This document shows, one piece after another, positions 24,110-32,238 of a stretch of DNA of 36,522 nt. The stretch lies in assembly GCA_007694005.1 (NCBI GenBank), contig RECN01000107.1, positions 1 to 36,522 of the forward strand, read 5' to 3'. A program made the position numbers and the translations under genes. Every line of letters begins with the position of its first letter. Position 1 is the stretch's first letter. Origin of the DNA: Spirochaetaceae bacterium (GTDB lineage: Bacteria; Spirochaetota; Spirochaetia; DSM-27196; SKKC01). The notes beneath the pieces are model-generated. The model made no database searches and was not told where the DNA came from. It worked only from the letters and a program-made list of their open reading frames with translations.

Positions 24110-25222
24110 ATGGACAATGCAGCTCTTATGCCTTCCGCCCACAAGTACAAACGAATAGCCGAGTCACTCAGGCAACGAATACGCAGCGGGCGCTACGACG
24201 CCGGGTCTCTCCTTCCGACGAGCAAGATGCTGGCTCTTGAGTACGATGTGACAGCGGTTACCATAGACCGGGCTGTTGCGCTGCTGGTGAGCGAGGGGCT
24301 CGTGCAAAGGACTCCCGGTGTGGGAACTTCTGTGGTCCCTCCCGAGCGGACGCATCATGCGACAGAGGAGCCGGTCGTCATTTCGGCGCTCATGCAGGCA
24401 CAGACCGATTCCCGATTCTGGGAGCGGCTCATAGAAGGGGTGAACGACATCCTGCGACCTGCAGGCATAGCCATGCTCATCGGCTATCATCAACAGAACA
24501 GAAACACCGCCCGGGAACACGCAGAACTCTTTGCAAAGCAGAAAAGCACCATCTGCCTCTTTGCTCCCTTTGACAGACCCGATAAGGCGTCCTACGAAGC
24601 CGATAACGCGGAGATGATCGAAGAGCTCAGAAGCATGGGGATGGAAGTCATACTCCTGGACCGCTACGTCGAAACAGTCCCTACGCACTATGTGTCTGAG
24701 TACTGTTTTGCACCGGGCAGGCAGATGATCGAACAGACGAGCGCTCTCGGTTACCGGAATCCGATCTGTTTCAGTACCGATTACGTGTCGGTTATCGATG
24801 CACGGGAGCGGGCATTTATTGAAGGATGCCGGATTTCGGGGATATCAGACCCCGAGTCACGGATTGTGCGACTGCCGCTTTCGACATATCAGCAGCGCGA
24901 CTATGCCAGGATTACCGAGATGATCGGCTCCCATGCCGACGCGGACCTGATCGTGTCCATGAACAGCCGTATTTTCAATACCGTCATGTACACACTCAAT
25001 CGCCTCACCGGCAGTCCGTTCAGGAAGCAGCCGCGTTTTGCCGGCTTCGTCGACGTGGAGCTGATCGATCTGGAAAACGTCATCGCCTACGTGGAGCAGC
25101 CGGTCCGTGAGATGGGACAGGCCGCAGGAAGACTCGTGCAGCATCTCCTGAACGACGACTCGGTCGAGTACAGGCACTCGCTGATTCCCTGTGAGCTGCG
25201 CATACTCGGGGACGATGAATGA
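24110..25222 (+). CDS. GntR/LacI-chimeric transcriptional regulator (AraR-like)
   Basis: A 370-residue regulator. Residues about 10-75 form a GntR winged helix-turn-helix (KYKRIAESLRQRIRSGRYD, PTSKMLALEYDVTAVTIDRAV, RTPGVGTSVV). Residues about 90-370 resemble the LacI/periplasmic-binding-like sensor (FWERLIEGVNDILRPAGIAMLIGYHQQN, LLDRYVETVPTHYVSEYC, PRFAGFVDVELIDLENVIAYVEQP). This domain pairing is that of AraR-type sugar-sensing repressors. It is last in the importer operon, only four bases after the transferase gene. Its likely sites are the TAAAC-N4-GTTTA palindromes at 14805, 17786, 19564 and 19584, which would make it autoregulatory. A hairpin terminator follows. Confidence 0.9.
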   Translation: MDNAALMPSAHKYKRIAESLRQRIRSGRYDAGSLLPTSKMLALEYDVTAVTIDRAVALLVSEGLVQRTPGVGTSVVPPERTHHATEEPVVISALMQAQTDSRFWERLIEGVNDILRPAGIAMLIGYHQQNRNTAREHAELFAKQKSTICLFAPFDRPDKASYEADNAEMIEELRSMGMEVILLDRYVETVPTHYVSEYCFAPGRQMIEQTSALGYRNPICFSTDYVSVIDARERAFIEGCRISGISDPESRIVRLPLSTYQQRDYARITEMIGSHADADLIVSMNSRIFNTVMYTLNRLTGSPFRKQPRFAGFVDVELIDLENVIAYVEQPVREMGQAAGRLVQHLLNDDSVEYRHSLIPCELRILGDDE

Positions 25223-25225
25223 GAT

Positions 25226-25262
25226 CGCCGAAGTAACGCTTCACTCGGCGTAATCTTTTTCC
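25226..25262 (+). terminator. Rho-independent terminator of the importer operon
   Basis: CGCCGA then a bulged A and GT (25226-25234) pair with ACTCGGCG (25243-25250) around a short loop, followed by TAATCTTTTT. It sits four bases after the regulator stop and separates the operon from the GH13 gene. Confidence 0.75.
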
Positions 25263-25268
25263 TGTGGT

Positions 25269-25294
25269 AGAGTTACCCCACCGGGGGATACTCT
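25269..25294 (+). promoter_or_regulatory. Hairpin enclosing the GH13 ribosome-binding site
   Basis: AGAGT (25269-25273) pairs with ACTCT (25290-25294), and CCCC (25276-25279) with GGGG (25283-25286 or one base on), with a small internal loop. The GGGGG(A) that would act as Shine-Dalgarno for the ATG at 25295 is inside the stem, which would limit translation unless opened. No known riboswitch class is recognised. Confidence 0.5.
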
Positions 25295-26707
25295 ATGAGC
25301 ACACACTGGCACGAGCGAACGTTTTTTTACCACATCTATCCCTTCGGGTTCTGCGGAGCCCCGAAAGAACACGGAGCAGACAGCGCTGCTGACCGGCTTT
25401 TGCCGCTCTACGACGTCACCGATCATCTCGTGGATCTCGGTGTAACGGCGGTCTACATAGGACCCGTGTTCGAGTCTGCAAAACACGGTTACGACACGAC
25501 CTCGTACACCCGCATCGACCCACGTCTTGGAACGAACGAAGCGTTTCGCGATCTGGTGAAACACTGGCACGACAATGGCATGAAGGTCGTCCTCGATGGT
25601 GTGTTCAACCACGTAGGCAGAGATTTCGACGCGTTTTGCGACCTGCAGGAGCACGGAGAGGGCTCCGCGTACCGGGACTGGTTCAAGGACGTGGATTTTT
25701 CACAAGAGAGCCCGCTCGGAGACGCATTTACCTACGAGGCCTGGGAAGGGCACTTCGAGCTGGTCACGCTGAACCTTGAGAATCCGGAAGTCCGCAGACA
25801 CATCTATGACGCAGTGGTGTGGATGCTCGACTGGCTCGGCATAGACGGTATCAGGCTGGACGTTGCGTATCTGCTGCCGAAAGATTTTCTCGCTGAGCTC
25901 AGGAGGATCGTCGACGAGTATACGGCGGCACACAGCCGGGAGCGTTGCTATCTGCTCGGTGAGGTGATACACGGGAATTACAATGAGTTCCTCGGGCCTG
26001 AGCTGCTCGATGCGGTGACCAACTACGAATGCTTCAAGGGCCTGTGGTCATCCCTGAACGATGCGAACTATCACGAAATTGCGTACTCGCTCGGGCGGCA
26101 GTTCGGCGACGCGTCCGGAGAAGGCTCGGGGCCTGGTGCCTGGGGCGGAATCTCCGGCGGACACTTCCTGTACAACTTCGTCGAAAATCACGACGTCGAC
26201 CGGGCAGCCTCGGTACTGACGAACCCTGCACATCTTTTCCCCCTGTATGGCATGCTCTTCACGATACCCGGATCCCCATCGGTCTATTACGGCGGTGAGT
26301 TCGGGCTCGACGGCAGCAAAGCCTCAGGCGGCGATGCAGAGCTCAGACCCGCCTGGAGCGACGTGCTCTCGCAGGTTGACGGTCAGCCTACACCGGAAAC
26401 CGCCGGGCTTCCGGCGTTTATTCACGAACTCGCCTCAGTGCGCGAGCGATCAGTTGCGCTGTGTCTCGGCGACCTTAAGCCCATACACGTTGACCACGAG
26501 CAGATGGTCTGGCTCAGGCGCACCGACAGCGAGGCGGTGCTCGTCGCGGTGAACGCGGCCGCGGATCCTGTTACCCTTGAACTGACCGGCCTTCCCGGCA
26601 CCGTGCTCCGGCCCATTATGGCGCAGCCCGGAGAGGTCTACACAGATGCAGGAGCGGCAGCGCTTCCGGTGCCGGCCTACGGGACTGTGATCTACGAGCT
26701 TGTCTGA
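25295..26707 (+). CDS. GH13 alpha-amylase family glycosidase
   Basis: A 470-residue cytosolic (no signal peptide) GH13 enzyme acting on alpha-glucosidic links. All four family boxes are present: region I DGVFNHVG, region II GIRLDVAY with nucleophile Asp189, region III LLGEVIH with acid/base Glu223, and region IV FVENHDVDR with transition-state Asp300. The start MSTHWHERTFFYHIYPFGFCGAP is like cyclomaltodextrinase or intracellular maltodextrin-type members. A C-terminal beta domain ends at PVPAYGTVIYELV. Subfamily and substrate are not determined. It lies after a terminator and before cobS, two bases apart, so its transcription is probably separate from the importer operon. Confidence 0.92.
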   Translation: MSTHWHERTFFYHIYPFGFCGAPKEHGADSAADRLLPLYDVTDHLVDLGVTAVYIGPVFESAKHGYDTTSYTRIDPRLGTNEAFRDLVKHWHDNGMKVVLDGVFNHVGRDFDAFCDLQEHGEGSAYRDWFKDVDFSQESPLGDAFTYEAWEGHFELVTLNLENPEVRRHIYDAVVWMLDWLGIDGIRLDVAYLLPKDFLAELRRIVDEYTAAHSRERCYLLGEVIHGNYNEFLGPELLDAVTNYECFKGLWSSLNDANYHEIAYSLGRQFGDASGEGSGPGAWGGISGGHFLYNFVENHDVDRAASVLTNPAHLFPLYGMLFTIPGSPSVYYGGEFGLDGSKASGGDAELRPAWSDVLSQVDGQPTPETAGLPAFIHELASVRERSVALCLGDLKPIHVDHEQMVWLRRTDSEAVLVAVNAAADPVTLELTGLPGTVLRPIMAQPGEVYTDAGAAALPVPAYGTVIYELV

Positions 26708-26709
26708 AG

Positions 26710-27537
26710 ATGAGTTCACCGGTGGTCACACAGACACGCAAGCGTTTCCACGAACTCCGGGTCTTCCTGAGTGCTGTCATGTTTTACACCCGCATTCCCG
26801 TAAAGTATGAGCTTGTCGACGAGGACGGACTTCTGCAGAAGGCGACCCGATACCTCCCGCTCATAGGGCTCATGGTCGGGGCGGTTTCGGCGCTTGGATT
26901 CTACCTTGTGTCTTTTGTGGCACCGGCAGGTATCGCCGCCGTGGTCGCGATGACGCTTGCCGTACTCATGACCGGTGCGTTCCACGAGGACGGCTTTGTC
27001 GATACCTGCGACGGCTTCGGCGGCGGCTGGACTGTCGAGCAGACGCTTTCCATCATGAAGGATTCCCGCATAGGGACCTATGGAGGCATAGGGCTGTTCC
27101 TGAGCCTGCTGCTGCGATTCCTGCTGATAGCGGAGATCGCGCATGCCGGTACAGCCATGACCGCCGCGACCGCGATCGTGCTGTCGCACAGTCTCGGTCG
27201 GCTGGTACCGGTCTACGTTATTGCGGCGAGTTCCTATGTCAGACTGGATGAGACAAGCAAGGTGAAACCGGTCGCGAAAGGTGTGTCGGTCGTGAGTGTG
27301 GGCATTGCCACTATTGTGGCCGCGGCGATCGTGTTCGGGCTGACAGGTTTGTGGACGGTAGCTTTCGCTGCCCCGGCCGCAGCACTCGTACTCGCGTTGA
27401 TGTGCCGTGTCTGGTTTCACCGGCACATAGGCGGGTATACCGGCGACACCTTAGGTGCTGCCGAACAGATCGGTGAACTCGCTGTGCTGGCTGTTCTGGT
27501 CGTGTTGCCCCAGGTGTTGCACCTTACTTGGCTGTGA
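26710..27537 (+). CDS. cobS: Adenosylcobinamide-GDP ribazoletransferase (cobalamin synthase)
   Basis: Membrane enzyme joining adenosylcobinamide-GDP to alpha-ribazole in the last stages of cobalamin assembly. The 275-residue product has RVFLSAVMFYTRIPVKYE near the start, the acidic metal-binding GAFHEDGFVDTCDGFGGG, KDSRIGTYGGIGLFLSLLLRF (core KDSRIGTYG), and the terminal HIGGYTGDTLGAAEQIGELA that characterises CobS. Several transmembrane helices are clear. No other cob genes (cobT, cobU, cobC) or a B12 riboswitch are nearby, so this is a lone gene, transcribed with the GH13 gene. Its 3' end overlaps the tip-subunit gene on the opposite strand by 14 bases. Confidence 0.95.
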   Translation: MSSPVVTQTRKRFHELRVFLSAVMFYTRIPVKYELVDEDGLLQKATRYLPLIGLMVGAVSALGFYLVSFVAPAGIAAVVAMTLAVLMTGAFHEDGFVDTCDGFGGGWTVEQTLSIMKDSRIGTYGGIGLFLSLLLRFLLIAEIAHAGTAMTAATAIVLSHSLGRLVPVYVIAASSYVRLDETSKVKPVAKGVSVVSVGIATIVAAAIVFGLTGLWTVAFAAPAAALVLALMCRVWFHRHIGGYTGDTLGAAEQIGELAVLAVLVVLPQVLHLTWL

Positions 27538-28513
27538 TCGTAATTATGAGCCTGTCTTCGTAGTCGCCTGCGGGCAGGTTCGGGCTGCCGGAATAGGAGA
27601 TTCGAAGATCGCGGGTCAGCCAGTTTGCTCCCGGGTCTCCGGTCGTGTCGGTTATGAGCTCCGAGTTGGTTACCAGAGCCGTGCCGGATTCCCAGTCTCC
27701 GATCGAATCTCCTCCGTAGGTCAGACTGTAGTCGAGCACTCCCGGGCCGCTCGCCTGCGCGAAGAAGGGTGTGGTGCCGCTTCCCGCTGCAGCAAGATTG
27801 CTGCTTGTAATGCTGACTTCGTAACCGGTGTCGGCGTTGCTGCGTTCGTGCACGGTCGCCAGAAGTCTGTCCGTCACGGGCACGGTCAGATCCATGGTGC
27901 GGATTCCGGGTTCCTGCACGGCATACAGGTCGATAAGCCGTGCCATGCGGGCGGTTACGGTAAGGGTGGCAGTGTCTACACGGTCGTATGTCGCGCTGCT
28001 TCCGAGAACGCCCGTGTACGTGTAGAGTTCAAGGGTTACGGTGTCCGTATACTCTCCCGAGGCGCTGAACTGGTCTGCGGGAACTTCGTAGTAGACAAAA
28101 AAGGTCTCGAAGCGGGAGACGTCAACGGCGGTCGCTGTGTCGAAGGCGTTTGAGGTAATAACGTTGTTGGCACCGAAGCCGCCGAAGTCCGGGCTGGCCA
28201 GTACGTCTGTTGATCCGTTCGGGGTAGTCGGGTACAGCTGGTAGTTGATGGTTGCATCCGGAAGGGTGCGACTCACCTGCCTGTTCGTGTAGGAGCCACC
28301 GCCAGCGGTCCCACCGATAAACCAGTCGGGCACAGCGTCCCCCCGGTGTTCGACGGTGACTTCCACCGTTACAAGTGCTGTCTGTTCATAGGAGACATTC
28401 GCGTAGATGCCGCCGGGTGGGGCGGAGAATCGAAAGATGTTCTGTGCTGCAAGCAGGCCCGGAACGAGAAGTAACAGAAAAGCGAGTGCGTATTTTACCG
28501 TGCGCCATTTCAT
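27524..28513 (-). CDS. Two-domain pilus tip subunit / putative adhesin of chaperone-usher system
   Basis: A 329-residue secreted protein. Signal peptide MKWRTVKYALAFLLLLVPGLLAAQ, then two similar beta-rich domains: the first ends at SGEYTDTVTLELYTY (about residue 166), the second at PAGDYEDRLIITITAK (end). Both repeat the closing strand pattern of spore-coat-U-type fimbrial subunits. A two-domain subunit as last gene is what a CsuE-like tip adhesin would be: N domain receptor-binding, C domain anchored. No cysteine is visible in the mature protein. Its ATG overlaps the usher stop (ATGA). Binding target unknown. Weak end-of-family similarity makes this partly inferred from context. Confidence 0.75.
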   Translation of the reverse strand: MKWRTVKYALAFLLLLVPGLLAAQNIFRFSAPPGGIYANVSYEQTALVTVEVTVEHRGDAVPDWFIGGTAGGGSYTNRQVSRTLPDATINYQLYPTTPNGSTDVLASPDFGGFGANNVITSNAFDTATAVDVSRFETFFVYYEVPADQFSASGEYTDTVTLELYTYTGVLGSSATYDRVDTATLTVTARMARLIDLYAVQEPGIRTMDLTVPVTDRLLATVHERSNADTGYEVSITSSNLAAAGSGTTPFFAQASGPGVLDYSLTYGGDSIGDWESGTALVTNSELITDTTGDPGANWLTRDLRISYSGSPNLPAGDYEDRLIITITAK

Positions 28514-30915
28514 GGGGTCTGTCCTTCCGGCCGCAGTTCACCGGCATCATGCGCCTGCTCGCCGTCGCTCTCTACGTCGAGCACCCACCGGAGGTCAGGC
28601 TCGGTACCGACACGCAGTTCATAGCTGCCGGGGAGAAGATCGTAGAGTTCAAAGTATCCGGTCTCGTCGGTAAAGAAGACAAGAGGTGAGGTTTCTGACG
28701 TTGTCGTAGGTGCCGCGTCGTCCGCAGGGCTTTCTACGCGTGCGCTCGCGCTCCCTACCGTAAGCGTAACCGGGTTTCCGCCTGCGTCAAGCAGCACACC
28801 TCGCGCCTGCACGCGGCGAACAGGGTCGATCACGAGGTGTATGCCAGATCGGTAGGTCGGCCTGATCACGTAGGAGAGCTCATCAACGTCTATGCTCGGG
28901 TCGAACTCTTCCATTTCCAGGTTAATCTGCTGCGGTACGTGCGATCTTACGCCACCGAAGAACACCGACTCGTCCTGAATGTACAGGTCCCGGTCGGGTC
29001 CTCCGCCGCGACGGACGCGAAAGGTGTTTTCGGATACGTGATCCGCGGTTGAGATAATCACAAAGGAGTCGCCGACGGGGCGGGTCATTGCGAACGCGCC
29101 GTCTGCGAATACAGCAGCGGTCTGAAGGCCAACGGAACTCGTGTTGCGCATGTCGCCGCCGGCAGGCACGAAGTTTACCGAGTGTCCGAGTGATGCCTGC
29201 AGGAAGGGGTTGCGATAACCGGCTCCGGCCGAGATACTCGCGACGCGTTCGGTGTCTACGGGTATCTGTACCGCGGCGTTAAAACTGTAGGGGTCAACCG
29301 TCTCGTCTGCGTAGCGGGTCCAGAACCCGGCGAATTCCTGCGTCACGAGATTTTGCTGGAGGAACAGGTTCTGCCGCTGTTCGGGGAAGGCAGAAGAAAC
29401 GGTGACGCTCGCAACGAAGGAGATCTCCTCGTCGTAGACTATGCCCGTGTCGACCCGGACTGAAGTACCGCCACCGGCGCTCGTCCGAAGCGATGCGCGA
29501 GCGTCGACGCGCTGCCGGGAGTCTAGCAGATCGTAGCGGTAGTTCACACGCGGGGTCAGGCTCATGCCGGTGCCGAGCGTAAGACTGACCGAGGCCCCGG
29601 CGTTCACCTGCTCGCGCGCGGGCTCACCCGCCTCGTTCACGAGGCGTTGCCAGCCTGCAGTCAGGTCTATGTTCCGGAAGCGTGGAAGGGCTGGATCGTG
29701 GTAGGTATAGCGCAGGGGTAGTGAAATCAGAAGGCGTTCGTCCGGACCTATGCCGATATCGGCGTCTATCGCGAAGGCACCGAAGCGGGTTGCGGTAATC
29801 GCTTCGAATCCAAGGTCAAGCTGAAACTCAAGCGCCTCTATGCCCTGCCTGAGTCCGAGGGTAAAAAAGGGCCCTATGCCTATGCGTTCGTAGGCTGCGA
29901 TCACCGGTCGTTCCACGTCGCGGTCTGCGATCCCGAGTGCGATACCCGCCTCGAACTCGCCAGGACCTAACAGGCGGGAGTCTGCGGGAACTACGAGTTC
30001 AACCTCCTGCCTGCCGTCTTCTCCGTCCCACACGACGCGGATGGTGTTTATGCCGGATGAGAGCCCGAGTCCGTTCAGCCGGTAGGTACCGGCGCTCACA
30101 ACGCTCCGGCGGATAAGCCGATCGTTAAGGTATATCAGCAGCTCTCCGTCGCGCGGCAGGAAAATGTTGTCCACCAGTATCCGATCACCGGGGCTGCGTT
30201 CGCGAAACATGGCCAGGCGCGCGATAGAAAGACCTGCGATACCCGAAACATCAGACAGGTTCGTTTCGCGCCACGGCAGATCCCCGGCCTGAAGCCGGTA
30301 GCCGAGCTCCGGGAAGTCGTAGGTCGTCCGGGCGTAATCGAAAGTGAACGGGTCGGGCCCGGTCTGTAGACTTGCGCGGGACTCGACTGCCACGCCGTAT
30401 ACGTTTACTGCCGGCTCTACCGTGGCCGAGGCGAGGAGGGTGTCGGGCGCGTAACTGTAGCGCACATTCGTGCCCAGGTTCAGAATGGCGCTGAAGCGGG
30501 CAGGGTGCACGTCGACTCCCCGCAGCTCTCGAGGCCTGCTCCGAAAGCTTATAAGCTCCGCGCGTCGTAGCTCCGGTGGAATAGAGACGAGCACGGCGAG
30601 TTCGTCCAGGTCAAAGATAATATCGAGTTCAAGCGGCTCAAGCGCTTCGATGCTCACAAACTGCCCGGCTTCAAAAGGATTCAGGCGCGCTTCGTAGCCC
30701 GGTTCAAGCCGGGACTCGATGAGCCGGTAGAGTTCAAAGGGGTCGAGGAGAAGCTCCTCGTCTGGTGTTATGCGTGTTGATATTTCGGAAATCTGTCGGC
30801 CGTCGACAACGATGGGAAGCGAGATTTCGGTTTCACCGTTCTGTGCTTCAAGGTCAGGCGCTGTAAGGAGTAAGAAGAGAATAGCGATGGCTGCTGGCCA
30901 CGGCCGATTGTTCAT
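28510..30915 (-). CDS. Outer-membrane usher protein of a chaperone-usher pathway
   Basis: An 801-residue outer-membrane assembly platform. Signal peptide MNNRPWPAAIAILFLLLTAP ends near EAQ; the start at ATG 30915 is chosen because it begins the signal peptide. Then: N-terminal chaperone-docking domain (LPIVVDGRQISEI ... FDLDELAVLVSIPPELR), transmembrane beta strands starting ELGYRLQAGDLPWRETNLSD, a plug domain (IYLNDRLIRRSVVSAGTYRL, GLGLSSGINTIRVVWDGEDG, VPADSRLLGPGEFEAG), a long barrel, and C-terminal domains with SGIHLVIDPVRRVQARGVL and LVFFTDETGYFELYDLLPGSYEL. The whole layout matches FimD/PapC/CsuD-type ushers. No Cys was noticed in the mature chain. Overlaps the tip-subunit start by ATGA. 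Confidence 0.85.
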   Translation of the reverse strand: MNNRPWPAAIAILFLLLTAPDLEAQNGETEISLPIVVDGRQISEISTRITPDEELLLDPFELYRLIESRLEPGYEARLNPFEAGQFVSIEALEPLELDIIFDLDELAVLVSIPPELRRAELISFRSRPRELRGVDVHPARFSAILNLGTNVRYSYAPDTLLASATVEPAVNVYGVAVESRASLQTGPDPFTFDYARTTYDFPELGYRLQAGDLPWRETNLSDVSGIAGLSIARLAMFRERSPGDRILVDNIFLPRDGELLIYLNDRLIRRSVVSAGTYRLNGLGLSSGINTIRVVWDGEDGRQEVELVVPADSRLLGPGEFEAGIALGIADRDVERPVIAAYERIGIGPFFTLGLRQGIEALEFQLDLGFEAITATRFGAFAIDADIGIGPDERLLISLPLRYTYHDPALPRFRNIDLTAGWQRLVNEAGEPAREQVNAGASVSLTLGTGMSLTPRVNYRYDLLDSRQRVDARASLRTSAGGGTSVRVDTGIVYDEEISFVASVTVSSAFPEQRQNLFLQQNLVTQEFAGFWTRYADETVDPYSFNAAVQIPVDTERVASISAGAGYRNPFLQASLGHSVNFVPAGGDMRNTSSVGLQTAAVFADGAFAMTRPVGDSFVIISTADHVSENTFRVRRGGGPDRDLYIQDESVFFGGVRSHVPQQINLEMEEFDPSIDVDELSYVIRPTYRSGIHLVIDPVRRVQARGVLLDAGGNPVTLTVGSASARVESPADDAAPTTTSETSPLVFFTDETGYFELYDLLPGSYELRVGTEPDLRWVLDVESDGEQAHDAGELRPEGQTP

Positions 30916-30923
30916 ATGCTTTG

Positions 30924-31685
30924 TTAATCGGCAAGATACAGCGTCGCGTATATCTCCCCGTCCCAAAGATCGTCCGGTGCAGGTATGACAAACTCGCGTG
31001 TGAGTCCTGCAAGCATGTTTTCACCCGAAAGGCCCCGCAAATCACCTGACTCAAGCTCTATCCGCGGCGGGATATCCGGATCATACGTCAGCGCGAGTTC
31101 AGCTCCACGCAGGATTGCGTGCCTGGTTCCGACGTTTTCAAGCGTAACCCGCAGGAACCGTTCGGAATCCTGTGTCTCGCGGCTCACGCTCACCACGCGT
31201 ACATCCGGCCGGGCCCGCGGTGGGGTCACGTACACCGTGCCCTCGTAGCGGTAGGTCAGGCGTATGCCGCCCCCCTGCGTTGGCAGATCACCACCGAGTG
31301 CTATAGGCACCTGCTCGGCGATAATGCGGTAGGCCTGTTCCGTTTCAACTGACGCCGGTCCGTTCCACTGCACGCGTATGCTTCGCCCGTTACCCGGATC
31401 GAGCAGAACGTTCCGCGGGAATACGGTGAACTCAGGTGATTCCTCGCCGAGCACTTCGGTCCCGTCACGCTGAATCTCTCGCGGTCTGACCGCTATGCGC
31501 ACGGCGATGCGTTCGTTGGTTGTGTTCTCGACGCGGAACAGGTGATTGGAACCCGCCCCGCTCGGGGCGAACTCCTGACTGATAGGCTCGAAGCGAAAGG
31601 CCTGCGCGGACACCGCGCAGACCATACAGAGAGCCACCGACAGAACCCTGATCCGCATACTGCCGGAAAGCGGGATGCGGAGCAT
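30924..31685 (-). CDS. Periplasmic pilus-assembly chaperone
   Basis: A 253-residue immunoglobulin-fold chaperone that would hold fimbrial subunits by donor-strand complementation and bring them to the usher. The signal peptide ends at SAQA after MRIRVLSVALCMVCAV. The mature part has FRFEPISQEFAPSGAGSNHLFRVENTTNERIAVRIAV, partly quoted as FAPSGAGSNHLFRVENTTNE, and the G1-strand-like PEFTVFPRNVLLDPGNGRSIRVQW region typical of PapD/CsuC-like chaperones. The start may be ATG 31685, four bases after the pilin stop, or ATG 31658, which gives a shorter signal peptide; neither has a strong ribosome site, suggesting coupling. The C-terminal domain follows a short linker after TPPRARPD. Confidence 0.85.
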   Translation of the reverse strand: MLRIPLSGSMRIRVLSVALCMVCAVSAQAFRFEPISQEFAPSGAGSNHLFRVENTTNERIAVRIAVRPREIQRDGTEVLGEESPEFTVFPRNVLLDPGNGRSIRVQWNGPASVETEQAYRIIAEQVPIALGGDLPTQGGGIRLTYRYEGTVYVTPPRARPDVRVVSVSRETQDSERFLRVTLENVGTRHAILRGAELALTYDPDIPPRIELESGDLRGLSGENMLAGLTREFVIPAPDDLWDGEIYATLYLAD

Positions 31686-31689
31686 GGGG

Positions 31690-32178
31690 TTACTTCGCTC
31701 TCAGTACCAGTGCCAGCTGGTCGGAGTAGTAGCCGGCGGGAAAGGTCTCGGTCTGCGTGTACTCGATTCGCAGTGTTGCGTCGAAATCGGCAGCATCGTC
31801 TTCATCCCAGAGCTCGACACCGACAGCTGGAATTGTTGCGTACGCTGGAACGACTACTCCGTCGTCTACCGCGATTTGATACGAAATATCATCGCCCGTA
31901 CTATTTACCAGAAGCGATTCATTAACCGAAAAAACCCAGAGCGACCAACCAGCGGTATTGTTTGTTCTGACTTCGAACGTTGCAATTGCCGGGGTCAGCG
32001 TGGCGAGCCCTTCGAGATCAAGATTCTGTGCATCGACATCCGGTGTGACGGCTATCGTCAACTGTAGCGGAACCAACCCACCAATATTCAGGGTCTGGCC
32101 GTTGTTCTGCGCCACAAGCGGCGTGGCCGTGAGCACGAGAAGTGCCACGATTGCAATGAGTAAGATTCGTTTCTTCAT
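31690..32178 (-). CDS. Major pilin-like subunit, first gene of the chaperone-usher operon
   Basis: A 162-residue secreted protein. Signal peptide MKKRILLIAIVALLVLTATPLVAQ; the mature N terminus NNGQTLNIGGLVPLQLTIAV is an alternating hydrophobic strand fit for donor-strand exchange. The closing FPAGYYSDQLALVLRAK resembles the ends of both domains of the tip subunit (PAGDYEDRLIITITAK), linking the proteins as a family. Cysteine is absent, unlike usual spore-coat-U pilins, which have a disulphide. GGAGG lies seven bases before the ATG. First position, strong promoter and hairpin leader fit a highly made shaft subunit. Sequence alone gives limited family evidence; the context is decisive. Confidence 0.72.
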   Translation of the reverse strand: MKKRILLIAIVALLVLTATPLVAQNNGQTLNIGGLVPLQLTIAVTPDVDAQNLDLEGLATLTPAIATFEVRTNNTAGWSLWVFSVNESLLVNSTGDDISYQIAVDDGVVVPAYATIPAVGVELWDEDDAADFDATLRIEYTQTETFPAGYYSDQLALVLRAK

Positions 32179-32197
32179 AATGTCCCTCCATGGACAC

Positions 32198-32214
32198 CGG
32201 CGCCCGAGGCGCCG
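32198..32214 (-). promoter_or_regulatory. Leader hairpin of the pilin operon
   Basis: CGGCGCC (32198-32204), three-base loop, GGCGCCG (32208-32214): a perfect, very stable 7-bp stem near the 5' end of the predicted leader, ahead of the pilin ribosome site. It likely stabilises the mRNA against 5' decay. Confidence 0.6.
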
Positions 32215-32238
32215 ATTCCTGATACCTTTAATATCTCA

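Noticed and set aside
26716-27426. Minus-strand open frame of 236 codons opposite cobS
   Set aside because: The product is His/Arg-rich without a domain, typical for antisense of a membrane protein gene.
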